A stretch of DNA of 64,000 nt from Anseranas semipalmata. Its lineage: Eukaryota; Chordata; Aves; Anseriformes; Anseranatidae. This document shows positions 13,434 to 62,400 of the stretch, piece after piece. Numbering within the stretch: the stretch's first letter is position 1; each line of letters starts with the position of its first letter. The stretch spans positions 190,650 to 254,649 of the forward strand of contig VXAA01004011.1 of assembly GCA_013399115.1 (NCBI GenBank), read 5' to 3'. Made by a program: the position numbers and the translations under genes. The notes under the pieces were generated by a model. It made no database searches and was not told where the DNA came from. It saw only the letters and a program-made list of their open reading frames with translations.

Positions 13434-14162
13434 CCTTATGAATATCTGAACCAAGGCCAATGTTCCTGTAACTTTAACTGAGCAGCAGCAGAAGTTGTAA
13501 CAGAGATGCTGCTAATACCAGTTGGGCTATAAGTTATAACTCTACTTACAAAGTTTGCCTGTTTTCTGGCACAGTCTCTGACACATACACTCCAGTCAAT
13601 CACAGTAAAGTGCCTAATAACAGATGTGGCAATTAAGCTGAAGAATTCTGTCTCTCTTTTAATTTTTATTACAGAGAATAACAAAGTACCTCATTAAACC
13701 CACCATCATAGAGATTCTTTGAATTTGGCATACAAATGTCTGCAAAAATTAGATCTCTGAATAGGGTGCCTTGTTACTAAAGGTGCTTTGTCAGACAATG
13801 TTATCAATAGGCTGTTTTTTCAATGACTGATATGTGCTTGTGCCACTGCTGTCCTTTTACAACCCATACTGCAAAGAGGTACAGATTTAAAAAATGCAAC
13901 ATGTGTCCTAAAGGATAACAATTTGAGGGATTTAGGGCCTTGTGCTCAAATTAATAAAAATGCAGTCTTGATTCTTCTAGCTTCAAATTACACTGCTTTC
14001 AGCTGGAATTAGCAGCAGACATCATTTTTAGGAAGGTTTCAGATAACCTGGAACCAAAGTAAATTAACATATTTTAATAGGAAAAATTATCTTGAAAAAA
14101 ATAGTAATTAAAACCAGAAAGGTCTTCTTTTGATTGTTGGAGCTTCTAAGGCAATTGATTTC

Positions 14163-14235
14163 ATTAGTTTCTTTTAATGATGAACCAGGCACTCTTTTTA
14201 AAAGGAAGTCTGGTTCATCATTAAAATAAATGAAT
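14163..14235. repeat. Long hairpin-forming inverted repeat
   Basis: Bases 14172-14188 (TTTTAATGATGAACCAG) are a perfect reverse complement of 14210-14226. Beyond one mismatch the arms keep pairing out to 14163 and 14235, and part of the interior also pairs. The result is a hairpin of roughly 30 base pairs with a small loop. It could be a microRNA-like precursor, a remnant of a small inverted-repeat transposon, or chance. Confidence 0.8.
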
Positions 14236-14522
14236 TTTAGAATTTAATGATTTACTGTGTCTTCAAAATTGAGGTAAGAGAAAACAGAAGCTGATAGAAA
14301 TCACAACTGGAAACTTTGATATGAAATGACTCTCTTATTATCAAAGATTTTTTGTGCATAAAATACACAGTTGTTTACTTTGTCATTGCTGGAAATAACA
14401 TGTTTTATTACTACCAATCACTAGCATTGGTAGCAGTTTTGTTTCTTAAGAGGTAATATTTATTCACTAATGCACAGCATCTTGCCTTCCAGGTACAGCT
14501 ATTTAGCTAGGAGTATAGTGAA

Positions 14523-14637
14523 TCTGAATGTGTCTGTGTGCATTTACTTGCATGTATACGTATGCACCAGTGTGCAAGTATGTGTGCATGCGTGCACACA
14601 TGCATGCACGTATGTTTACATGTGTGCAAACACATGG
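14523..14637 (+). repeat. Degenerate (TG/CA)n alternating purine-pyrimidine tract
   Basis: The stretch alternates TG, CA, GC and TA steps for over 100 bases (e.g. GTGTGCATGCGTGCACACAT). It is a degraded dinucleotide repeat and a potential Z-DNA former. The open frames through it on both strands encode only His/Cys/Val/Met-rich low-complexity sequence. Confidence 0.75.
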
Positions 14638-17600
14638 AAGAGAGAAAACCTCTAGACCCCACAGGCTCCTGGCAAGCTGAATTTCTCTCCAGGAATATCT
14701 TTTCTTCTCTTTTGATAAATAGGAACACTAAGTACTAAAATTACCCAACTGCAAACATATTTTAAGTTTGCAATTTTTCTTTTCTTTTTTAAATAATGAC
14801 GTGTTAAGTTTAGGTGTCTAAAATGTTCAGCTATTCCCTAACCCCTTGCTTGTATGTCTGCAGATATTACAGGCCACAGATGGGACAAGCAGACCAATCC
14901 AGATTGTTACCCTGTAATGTCAAGGAGCAGTGCAAATCAAACAAGCTAGTAAGTAAAGGTCAGGGATTATTTAGAGAGAAGGCTCACAGATACAAACATG
15001 ATTTTCATAACTGCAGATGCTCGTAAGCTTTATGAAGGGCATACAGTTAAGAGTCAAACAAAGTCTTACCCATGCTCCCCTGGGGCAGAGGCAATGAGGT
15101 AGAGCAACCACCTGTATAAATGGACACAATGTGATCACTTGGCAGCATCTCATTAGGGCCTTCAGATGTAGTAAATTAGCCATGGTGAAGGAAAATAGGT
15201 GAGAAATGAAATGACTAGATGGGAAAACGGGTCTGATCTTGCACATGTTTGCCTGTAGATCTCGTTCCATTTATTTCAGTTAGTAGCAAATCCAAAAGAT
15301 GCATTGAAAGGAGCTCCCATTGTTGTTAAGCCAGTTTACTGTGGTAACTAAAGTCTTAACATGTTGGTCACTCTGTAGGATGGCCTCAGCAGGTTATCTT
15401 GTAGTCTCACTGAAAGCTGTTCAGGGCAGAATTGCCTCTGACTTTAAAGGAATAGGATTTACTCCTTTAACTGTGATTTTATTAAATAGAATTATCCAGG
15501 CTCTTTTGGTTTTGCATTATGGTCTTCCATTTTCACCTTTGAGAAAAGAATGGAGGAGTGCTATATCCATTCTAACTTTTGCAAAAGCCAAAATAAAAGG
15601 TGAAAGAAATGAATGTGAAGGAATACAATTCTGGGTTCCCCATTCTTCTATCAGAATGTTTTGGGTTTACTTTGTTGTGGGGAGGGGACTCTTGCACGGT
15701 GAATCAGAGGTGCTTTGAACTAGATTGCTGGAGGTTGAAAACAGAAGCTGGTAAGTAATGCATTGAGATGTTGAGAAGCTACAGTTAAAATGAGTTGGCA
15801 TCAGAGTTAATTAATTTTTTTTTCTTTGAAACTTGAAGACTGTAACAAAGTCCTATGATAATTTACAAAATGAAATGCTCAGTCTAAATCATGAAACAGG
15901 AGCTAACTGAAAGAACAATTTTGTCTGCTATAATGTTGTATGTAAATGGTATTTCCTTGGATGACTTACAAAGGTAAGTGTACCAAAACAGTGTTACCAA
16001 CAAATTTGTTCACGAATTACAGCAACTTGTTGGCAACTAGAAAATATAAACAAATGAGGGTGTTTATACGTGTGATGTTCATAATGAAAGGGTCCAGTGA
16101 AAGGCTGTCACAAGTATGGGGAACTGCAAACTGAAGATTTTTGTCAGTGACGACAGAGGCTGTGTCTGGGAAGGAGAAGAATCTAATGTATGAGGGAAAT
16201 GTATGTGGAAAAATAGAATGTGTATGTAATGGTGGAAGGAAAAAAACAGAGGAGTTCTTTGAAGAGAGCTGAAACGAGAAAGCAAAAGACTTACAGGAAG
16301 GTGAACATATTTGAAATGGATCCTAAAATGCATAGGAAGCTAAAGGAATTGTCTGAGTCTTGTGGTTGTACTCCTTTATGCTCTGGTAAAAAGTTTGATA
16401 CAGTGTCTGGAAGGCTGGTACTTGAGATAATAGGAAAAGAAAGTTCACAAAAGCTACGGTCAAGAGAGAGTAAAACCATGAATGAGAATTTCCGCATAAG
16501 TGAAACCAGGGAATTGGTGTATTTAGGCGACCACAGGATTGTCCCAGGCAACTTGTCAGCAGCCACAAAGTTTTCACAGTTGCATCTATGAATACAATAT
16601 CCTTAGGGAAAAATATATATATATATCAGATGTCTGGTGATGTTATCTGATTAAGGGACTATGCTAAAAATTCAGTAAAGATTTCTTATCATGTTATTCT
16701 GTTAAAAACAGAGCTTTCATACATGCCAGTAATATCTAACTTGAGAAATAATTTTCCCTAAACACATGCATCTGGATAGACCTTAGTGCTCTAGCTTTCA
16801 CCTGTACTGTTAAAACAACACTAGGATTAATATACAGGTTGATGGTGCAGTAAGGAGTACATCATTTGATTAAAAAAAGGAAAAGAGAGGGGAAAAGTCT
16901 GTCTGGATATGGTTTCTGGATCAAGTCCTGTACTGTACAGCCTTTCTTAAGATGTATGTTATTTGCTTTCATTACTGTTAGCTGTCAACAGCCACCCTGG
17001 GAAGGATGCCCAGGGCTGGTGGGTGCCATCTGTGTATGGACTGAAAGCCGCTGGTGCATCTCTGAACAGCCCCGTGCCTGCCAGCCCTGCAGGCTTGCGC
17101 CTGGTGCCTGTCCTCTGGATCGCTGCAGCTCCCTGCACTGGTGGCCTTGTCCCAGCTCCTCCATGTTCCTGCTTCCCGCTACTGTGTTCTTCCAAAATGT
17201 GGTTGGTGGCTTCCCCAGGAGCAACTGGTCAGCCCCGGGGCCTTTGGCAGCTGTTGGAGAGGGGCTGGATGGGGAGGAGGAGGACCCTAAAGGTCTGGCT
17301 GGAGGGTACAGGCAACAAACAGCTGTAGTAGCATGCCCATGTGCAGGCAGTCTGCTTGGAAACGGTAACCTCTGAACATCTACAGAAAACTTGAGAGAAA
17401 GATATGGCAATTGAGGTTGGTCTTTGTGAAGACAGGGTCCTGCATGCCCTTCAGTTTGCATGGAAGAGGGAACTGCTCTTGATCCCGAGTTCTCCCCTGA
17501 TGAAAAGCTGCAGGTTACAGCGACCCTGAGGCAATGCCACCATCAACAGTATGGACACAATATGTGAAGATTTTCAGTGATCTGTGTTTACAAAACTGGT

Positions 17601-19625
17601 TAATTATAAATTCTTTCCAGAAGCAATTTCCTTTCCTTTGTCCTTCCTCACCTCACATGTAGCTTCTCTGTCCATCAGTTACTCTTGTTACATTGCTTGG
17701 CTTGGGATGAAGGAACATTAAACATCTTGAGGAATTTCCTTTTTTTGTTGTTTTGTTTACTTTTTGTATGAGAGCTAAATGTTAAAACAATAAATCATTC
17801 TCCAGTGATACCCAGACCAGATAGATACTAAGATACTAAGTACACTTACTTGACATAGTTATATATGGTTCACTTAATGTTTCTTGTGTAAAAGAAACTA
17901 TATCAGGATTTATGCTCTATCTGCTATTTCATCTTCTGGAAGTGTGCTTTTCAGATACTTGGCTTGGATTCTAGACAGCTTTAACTGTCTTTATTTGGTA
18001 ACTTTTCATCTGGGTGGAAAATGGGTGGACAGCACACTTAGCCAAAAGATTTATTTGTTAACAGTTCATCCTTTCAGCTTCATGTGTAAATAATCTTTAG
18101 ACGTGTTCCATGTGCCATGCACACAGTTCCATGTGCTATGGGTAACTTTAATGATCACAAGCTTGCATGTTAAAGACCTGTACTTAATTTCTTCCTGGAA
18201 AAAAAAAATCTTTTAATGTGAACGGTGCTCTGGTTTAGTGTACAATGACAGCTACAGTGAAATGACCCCATGCTTGTGATGTTTGGCAGCCTGCCCCAGA
18301 GGAATAATAATGAGTCCATCTGCAAAGGATCTGGCATGCTGGCATTTGTTCTTTACCATGCCTCCTTGCCCCGTGCAAACTTGACTTCCCCTGAACTTTC
18401 TTTCCCTCTCCTTTCACTACTGATTTGAGGGAGGAGAAGGGGATTGATGAATGGTTGTATCATCCCTGACAGCTTAACGCCTATGGAAATTCTTACTGTA
18501 CAGTGAGAGTGTTGCATGGCAGTAAGTGAATTTGGTGGACCAAAGAGGGCCTTCTTTTTCAGGAGGCCTGAAGATCCTAGGAAAACTCTCATCTAGTCTT
18601 TTGCAGTGAGACTGTATGTTGTGAAGGATACTGCTGAGTGATTTGTAGGGAAGTACTGAGTGCCACAGGACCCAGTTCGTGCTTGTGATGGAACAGTGCT
18701 GTGTTTTGTGGCTGTGCTGCAGCGTGATGCTGGGCGGCAGCGCTGTGGAGTTCCCACCTGTCTGGGACTGTGCTGCAGCACTGGGTGGCATAGCTAGTGT
18801 AAAGCTGAAAGTTTGCTGAGAGTTAAAGATTTCTGATTCTTCCAATGTGTGTAATTACCTTACTTCATTTTGGAAATTGAACTTTCCTTATAATTGAAGT
18901 CTAAGAATGTGTTAGACAATTCTGAAGCAATATGCAGTGTGACACTGGCCAGCCTCTCCAGGCTCCCACCTGAAAGTTTTCGTGCTTAAGTAGAAGCTGC
19001 CTGTTCCAAAATGCAATTTAACAGGTGCTCTTTGTTATTTAAGATAAAATCATGTAGTATTCCACTTTTATTTTTAAAAGGAGCAGTACAGATATACAGC
19101 CTGTGAACTGAAATCATTAGTTAAGGATCCTGATGCCATAGCTTCCAAAACAGGTAATTCCGTGACTTATAGACAAATAATGCCCGGTCTCCTGCAGACT
19201 TGTGGGTCATCAGTAGATTCTCTGGAACTTGATGAATCAAGGCTTCTTTCCTTCCATTAATTTCAGTTTAAATGACCAATGTATTTTGAATTTATTGGGC
19301 ATGGGGCCAATACACATACACAAATATTATGATTACATAAGCCCTATTTTCTTAGAAACCTCTGATAATTAAAAAGAGACAGAAAAACAAAAATATTGTA
19401 ATCTATTTAACTGAAGAAAAAACAGTGATTCATTAATTATTTGTTTTTCTTCATAACATGACCCTTACAAAAAATAGCAAAATTTCTGTCCTTATAAAGG
19501 AGACTTCTTCCAGCACACTCAGTCTCTAGTTCGGTTATTTTTCAGATATCAGCCTAGATTTATTCTTTTTCCATGCAATGTTCGTGGTCTATCTTAAAAA
19601 ACTTTGGACTCTTGAAAGTTTTCAG

Positions 19626-19643
19626 TTTTTTTTTTTTTTTTTT
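19626..19643 (+). repeat. Poly-T tract
   Basis: A homopolymer of about 18 T in non-coding sequence. Confidence 0.85.
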
Positions 19644-22600
19644 CACTTTGAATCTTAAAGATACTTGTTCTTAAGTTTGAGACTCTGTCTGAGGTATAAC
19701 TCTTCTTGAGTATCTTAAGAATAGATGCGTCTTCCTGCAAGACCTGCTAGAACTGAGCAGGGAAGTCTGGGGCCTTGCCAGATGAGCTGCAGTTTGGTCT
19801 CTTCTGTGGTCCCCTAACTGGGGATGATGCCTTTGGAGTGATGTATTTTGAGCACTCAAGAAAAGAAAGTCACTTTATTTACATCTGCTGTGTTTGTGGT
19901 TTTTCAGCCACAATCTGGTAGAGGAGCTGAATCTTGGGAGTGAGAATAGTATCGTGATATGGAAAACACTAAATAGGAAGTGAAGAACCAAAGAATTCAC
20001 CAGAAAATCTTTACAAAAAGTCTTTATCTCATCTGGAGCTGTAATTTCTAGTTGCTGGTAGCAGTCATCAAGTCTATTATGGGGCTCTGGCTTTGTCATG
20101 GTATGGAGATGGCAAAGACAGAGGTACCAGCAATAGAGTCTCCAGTAATGACAGTGTAGTTTACAAATTCAGTCTAGGAGTTCAGCTATGATGGACAGAA
20201 TGAAGATTTTTAAAAATAGCATTTGCTGTATATTCAGGATAATGCAATGTAAGTGTAATTAAAAACAACCCATTGGATTACAGCCCAGAGAACATTGTTC
20301 GACGTACCTGTGCCATATCACTGCAGAAAGATGGAAATGAGTGTTGTAAAACCTTAGAGGTACTATCACAGAGTATGAGAAGCTCTTCCTATCCTGAAGT
20401 TCTTCCTGTAGTTATATTGCATGTTCCTGCTACACTTCTTATGTTGCAGTGGTAAAAATGCTTCTGTAACAGTAATGAGAAAGCTACATCAGCATTTCCC
20501 TTGGTCTTGGGTCCATTATTTCATCTAGGCAACTGTATGGTTGTATTCTCTATTGCTCGTGCAGTTCTAATCCTGCTTAATTCACTAGCAGCGCTTGATT
20601 TTGCTGAACATAAAGTATTTGTTCAAAGCCTTGAGCAACCTTCACTTTTGTGATTTGCATTGCTTTATCTCCCTCTTCTGCCCCAATTCCACACATACTT
20701 GTTTACCTTTTGTGCAGACCAGTCTAAGGGATAGCTGTGTGCTCTGCCTTCTGCTCGTGGCTCTGCTTGGAGCAGGTGGAGAAATTCATCTGAAATCATG
20801 TCTCAGTTTTCAGTAGACAGAGGAGAAATTTGTTTTGATTTTTTTAGATATTTCTTCTTTTTCTAATTTCGATCCCGGACTGTATAGGAGAAAAACAACA
20901 ACAACAAACCAAAATGTGTGCAAAACTGTCAACAGCAGTAGTCACAGAGAAGGTGCCTACAAATCTCAGATGATGTGTAGCACTGGTTAACAGTCTGTGT
21001 TTGTGCAGTACACATACAGGCTTTTTCATCTGCTTACTAGTGGGATGAATGTAGTTCATTAAAAGTTTTTTAGGTGAGTACCTGTATTTTGAAGGAGTAT
21101 ATTTTTGGGATACCTGTACACCTATTATACCATCTTAAAAATGAGCTTATTAGTAATTATAATATGCCTTGGGATGATCAGATGAATTTGTTAGTCTGAC
21201 TATTATTGATGACTATTCATATCTTCATTTGATATAATAGGCATATCACGAGATAAATTTATTTAACAGAAGTACAGAAATGTATGGGAGTAATCTACAG
21301 ATGTTTCATGCAGTTGTGCTGCTTTCCTGTTAATGTGTTAAAACCATGGGACTGTATTAAAGGCTGTGGAAACACAGACATCTCTGAGCTAAACAGACTT
21401 TGACCTCATATTGCACAAGCCTTGCCTTAAAGATCCTGCTCAAATGGGAGTAAAGATGCATCTTCGCCAGCTAAAGTTTTTTCCTCCAATGGTAGTATCA
21501 AAAATGTTAGGGGGCAATATGATTTTTAGTGTTTTGTTTAGATATATGTGTTCTGTTGCACACGATAGTAAAAGAAAAAGCTGGCGGTAAGATGCCCTAG
21601 GCTTGGTTAAATTAATTGTGTGTTCAGTTGGATGGTGAAGTTATAAAGTGAGAGAGTTGTACATGCTAGCTGACAATCAAAATAACTGGAAAATGTATTT
21701 CACTAACTTCCCTATGACTTGGTCACTGCCATCTTGTCTTTGCCAGCGGTTCTGTAATTTTCCTGGTTAAATACAGTTTAAAAAGTGTCATTTTTTTCTG
21801 TATATGCAAATGTGTTGCTGGATATTAGAGAGTGTTTGGGAACAACGACTTGTCTCTTTAAAGTTGTTTTTCATGGGGGTCAACAGTGCTTCTTACAGGA
21901 GGGAGCTGATGCCTTGTAGAAAGTGTTTATGGCTTGGGGATGTGAATTATACAATATGCTGTAGTAGGTTGAAGGAGCTTTCTGTTTTAGCCTGTGTTAT
22001 TATTTCCGTCATACTTCTACTAATCACTGATTTATATAGAGAGGCCATTCTGCAGCATGAGCATTCTTAGTATTGAAACCACAGATACTGTGTACATGTA
22101 AGTAGACAGTGAAGACACTGATGTATTATTGGGTGAGATGATTTAAGCAGTATGTAAGACTAAAAGTGAATCTCTGAACAGGGTATCTCAGTGCCAACTG
22201 AAGACAGCAATAGTTAAATCATTCATCTGCATTTTTTATTGCTAATATAAACACTTTAGCAATGCTAATCAGTGGTACTGATTTTCTGTTTTGATTTTCC
22301 TTAATAATTAAGCAAAAGATTGGGAATGCAATCAAGTTTTACACTAGGGGGTTCATGCAAATGACTTTTTTTTTTTAATTTTAAATTTTGTTAAATGTAT
22401 CCAAAAGGAAAGTTACTGAAGTTGAGAAAAAGAAAAAAAGGAAATACAGTTTACAGTCTGCATAATCAAAGTGACTATTTCTAATGAGGGAAATCACCAC
22501 TTTGTTGAAATTATTAACTGAAAATACAGCTGCTTTTTTACCTTTTTAAACAGCTCCAGATTGACGACTGTGCTATGCAGTGTATGTGCACAGAAATGGT

Positions 22601-24390
22601 TATAGACCATGAAATGTCCTTCAGCAGCCATGGTTTTTCAAGAGGGATTTAGCAAAATGGGATCATCTCTATGTCCTCAGATATCTTAAATACCATATTA
22701 TCTTTCTGTGAGCTTTTTATGTTGACTTCTGAAGAAGCTCCTGTAAAGTAAGACTATTTCATGTCTTTATTTTCTTGGATCAGTGGACTCTTTTGTCTTA
22801 AAATAAGTTATTGGTGTGTTTTACCCTATTCTGTTCCATAATATTTAAAGTAAGAAATTTCTATTTCTGATTATTTTACTTTGTTATTTCTATTTTTAGA
22901 AAACAAACACATTAAGAAGTTATTAGAAGTTACTTTCTTATTATCCTACAGATTAGACTCAATGATCTCAATTATTGTTGTGATATCAGAAGCCATATAC
23001 TATTAATATTTGTGTGAAAATGAACATAAAAGGTCAAATGTTTCCCAGAAAGGGGAGTAGGATAGGTTTAGTCATTACAGGTTACCTTCTTCCATCTTTC
23101 ATTCTGGCATTTGTGAATTAATGGTCGGTTAGATTAAAAGTGTTTTGGTATGCAAATTAGAATTGTTTGCTTGAAAAACTAAGGGAAACCCAGTCAAAGT
23201 ACTGGGAAAATCTTTTAGGTTTTTATGTTATAACAGTGACTTTTTTTATGAGCAGAAAGCTTTTTCAATTTGGGAATTGTACAACTGGCATAGAAGGAGA
23301 TATTTATGCAAACTATACTGGGAATTCAACTTAAAAGAGCAGTAACACTGAAGAATAAAATGTGAGGCTGTCTGTTAACAATTTAAAGCAAAGTCATTTA
23401 AACCCTTCCCTTGATTAATTAATTTGCTCGCGTGGGAATTATAAGTTAGTTAGTAAAAGGCACTCTACCATTTTTAGCAAGTCCTGAGCTGACATTGCAC
23501 CTCCTAATAATGTTGTTTAACGCCTTGAAGAACTGATAAGGAGCATTCATGCATAGATAGATAATTTCATGTATACATTTGCGTAAAAAAATAAGCACAC
23601 AGACATGCTCACGCCCGCTGCAGAGCACTGTTATGCTGCTTCTTGCTCCTCAGACGTCCATCTCTTCCAGCCCTGCGGGGAGGCCTTTGGTTGAGGTGCC
23701 CAGGTCAAGATAGCACCCAGGTGTTGGGGCACAGCCTTTCCCGAGCGGACCCCAGGTGTCACCCCCTTGCTGGCCCAGGTACTCAGTGCTCAGGCATCCT
23801 TAGGGAGGCTGCGTTGTGCAATCAGTGCATAATTTGGGGGATGAGCTTTTCACAGAAGGTGCTATGTGGATTAAAGCTGCTTGAGATGGGGCTTTATCTG
23901 GGGATTTTAAGTTGGTGCTGCTATCAATGAATGGCGCAGCGCAAGCTTTCTTGATTAAGTGACCTTCAGGCTTTCAGATGGCATGTTATTGGATGAACCT
24001 TAGATGGGGGTGTTTTCACTCTTGTGCTCTTGAACAAACGCCAGTCTTTGTTTTAAGCTTGCAGCTCTGTTACCTGGTAGGGACGAGCCATCACTAAACA
24101 GACAACCTGGCTGCCTGCAGTTTGGGGACAGTGCTGTTCACCACCTGGCTGCCCTGCCACTTGCATCAAACTACTCTTTGGCTTCTTCTACCAAAATGAG
24201 CATGTATTTGCTGCTACCAGGCAAGCTTCATGTTTTTCTTGAAGTACCTGTTCATTTATATCACCAAACCTTTGATTATGTATATCCTAATAAAATGAAT
24301 CAATAGTTTTAGCTTCTTCATTGTTTATCTAATACCATTAATGTATTATAAATATGTATTTTTTTTCTTACAGGCCACCTTTTAGAAAAG

Positions 24391-59457
<35,067 letters not shown>

Positions 59458-62400
59458 GTAGGCTTTACACCCTTTAGCCTGTTCTCTTTTTCTACATAGG
59501 ACACAGAAATCAGAATATAATCTGGAAAGAAATATTTTCTGATGTAGAAATGTTTCCTGATATCCTCTCATGCAAACAGAAGCAGCTGAAGATTCCTGAG
59601 AGTATTTAGTATTTTCTAACCATGTCAAGAAAGAAAATACCAACCCAGAGCTTCTGATTGTTGGTGCTTGCAACTATATTTGATCTTAATATTAACCTGT
59701 ATATTCAGTCAATGATCCATGAAATAAGACAAAGTATGACCTTTGTCTATATTTACCACGTGAATGAATCTTTACATTGTTCACTATACGAAGCTGGTAT
59801 TCTGGGATACTGTAAATGAGAAGTAACTGAATTGAAATCAATGGATATATCGTCTTGAGAGTCTGGCATGAGAGGAGAATCCATTTCTCTTTCTCCTCTG
59901 CTCTCCCTCGATATGTATATAAGAATTGGAGTAGGTGACTCTTTTAATAAAAAATTTCTAAAGCCCTAGCTTTAGAAATCTAGATTCAGATTTTTTTTTT
60001 TTTTTGTCATTTAAACAATTTTTCTAGAAAGTGCTTGAAATCTGATCCCTAGAATTCAAATAAAAATAGTTTTCCGGATGACTTACCTTCTACCATCTCT
60101 CCTTATTCAGGCATAATGAATCCTATTTTTTGAGTTTCTTATGTCTTTGTGGATTCCACACTCTCTGAACATATTGTTATGAAAATCTATGGACTAGCTA
60201 TTCAGAGACAATCTTTCAGCTGTGAAGGAGGAATGTCAGTTGAAGCAAGCCAGTGTATTTATAGAACAATTCTTTTCTTATGACAAAACACAGTTCTTTT
60301 GATGAAATACTTTGGTCGCTTACACATGACTTAGTTAAAAATCACAGTACCTTATATAACTTTTGTGAGCATACTCTCAGGTTCAGCTGTTGAAAACTGT
60401 TGTGGAAGAAATTTGCAGAAATTATTGAGTGTCACGTAGAATGCTGCTGTACTTTGTATATAAGATGCACTTTTCCTCACAGGTAAAACAAAAACCTTTA
60501 GTCAGAATTTAGAAGTGGTGTTAAAACGCTCAAGCACTTATGTGGAAATACCTGTTAGGCCTCTGTGAAAAATTACTTTGTGGATTGCCTGAATTGTTCA
60601 ACATATCTTTCATTGGCAAACCATTTGACAGCAAACTGAATTTACTTTCCATTCATACTCTTTCACAGTTGTGTGCTTTCACTTCTGTTTATCCCATTTA
60701 CTTGAAATGTCTTTTGAAAAAATACTGAGTTTTTGACATAAAATCAAGCCATTTATTCTTTGGGCAATGCATTCAAGAATAAATGGAGCCATAATGCTGA
60801 CCTGTCTAGCTCTCAAATTATGTGAGTAGACTGTATACTATTGTGTTGAGTTATGGTTAGCTGCGTTCCTGAAAATTTCTCTGTAGACTGGTGTAGAAGC
60901 TTTGTTTGACAGGAATGCATTATATGTATAGTACTTCTGATATTACAGGGATTACTTCTGATTCATGTTCAACACAGCTGTTTCTTCATTTATACTGCTG
61001 CAAGACAGCTTCTGGTCAAATCAGATCACAAATGTTCACATGTAAACAATAGCATATGGTTGCTTGGTCTTTTTTTGAACATTTCTACCTCCATATAACA
61101 AATCAAAAGGAACTTATCAGCATTGTAGGTGTGGGAGCACGTTTGCAAGAACATAATAACCAGTGAGGAAAACAACATTTTTCATGACTTCACAGTGTAT
61201 TTTTCATACATAGGTTTCATCCCCTGAGGTCAGGAAGTGATCAAGACCACCAAATAACAGACATCAAAGTGTATCTGAGTAATAGTATAGAGGAGAAAGC
61301 TTTCCTGTGGACATATTCCTTTACACTTTGGAGAATCTTTTGAGAAGACAGTTGTGCCTGGCTATGTTCATCTGTGCCTAAATATCAGTCATCCAGGAGA
61401 CAACTTGCTAAATACATCAGGGAATAGCCTCATCCTTTACTTGCTTACCACAAGTAATACTTGGGCTGGTTGTAGCCAAAGGATCTTCATGGCATTAATC
61501 CATTTAGCAGCGATGTAACAGTCAGTAATCCCAGAGCACTAAAAAAGAATATATTTCCTTCTTTGAATAAACTTTGTGTGTCTGTAGGTCTAGGATTCTG
61601 ATGGGACTTCTAGGGACCTTTCATCTAGGTGTGACCACTGGTTTAGATATCCTAAAAGAGAAGCTGTTGGTAGGCCTAGAGTCCCAGGTTACTGTTTATG
61701 TTCTTGCATAAGAAAATGATCAGAAAATTAACTAAAGGTTAATTACAAAAATACTCAGCAGCAAAAAAGTATTGCTGTAGAATAGATAAGTAGATATGTT
61801 GCAGCATACAAGAATGTATCTAGCCATTTTCTTCAATTATTTAAAGATACAAAAATGTGATATAGCTCAAAAAATATGTATTTCTATTACTGTACTATGA
61901 TTGAGGAAATTTCATCAAAACAGCTTTGCCAATAATTCACAATTTTTTAAAACTTGAGTCAATTTCCTTTGAGGGTAAGCTAAGCTACAGGGATTTCGCT
62001 GCTGTTGTTGGTTGATAGTAGCTCCTGGGAGTGAAAGGCAATACCCATCATTGTTCTTAGCTGTATATCAGCAGCCAAACACTCCATAAGGCGTTAGATA
62101 TAGATGTACTTGAGAGATTTTGTTCTTTTTTGAGGTGCCCAGAGGACAGCAGCAGATAACAACCCTCGTGTCAAGTGTTTTTTCACAAATGGTTCTTCTC
62201 TATTACATCTTCTCATATGTATGAAAGGATTTGAGCTAGAGTGGAAATCAAACGCAGACTTCTGTTCTCTGAGGCTAGGTGACACTGTTGATTTTGAGAT
62301 GACCCTGTTAATTTTTCTGTTAGGCTCTTTCTGATGATCTTTCACCACTGGTTCACACCTGTAGGTAGGATCAGCTGGGGTCATTCTGGATGACCAACTG

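Larger units (their letters stand above)
9881..24373. other. Non-coding region upstream of first coding exon, probable 5' UTR intron (second part)
   Basis: It is AT-rich with no recognisable coding exon. Contents are copy B of a local repeat (11367-11509), a (TTTGG)n tract, inverted repeats at 13304-13327 and 14163-14235, and an alternating purine/pyrimidine tract near 14.5 kb. There are also a GC-rich but CpG-poor patch (about 16980-17330), poly-T tracts and a mildly GC-rich stretch at 23600-23830. It ends at the acceptor of the first coding exon. Confidence 0.5.

Noticed and set aside
15320..15718. 132-codon open frame on the plus strand
   Set aside because: It shows no recognised protein, has AT-rich intron-like composition and no supporting splice sites.
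16866..17461. Overlapping open frames of 121-169 codons on both strands
   Set aside because: They sit in a GC-rich, CpG-poor patch where stops are rare on both strands. The translations are low-complexity Gly/Pro/Cys sequences with no family match, and no frame stands out.
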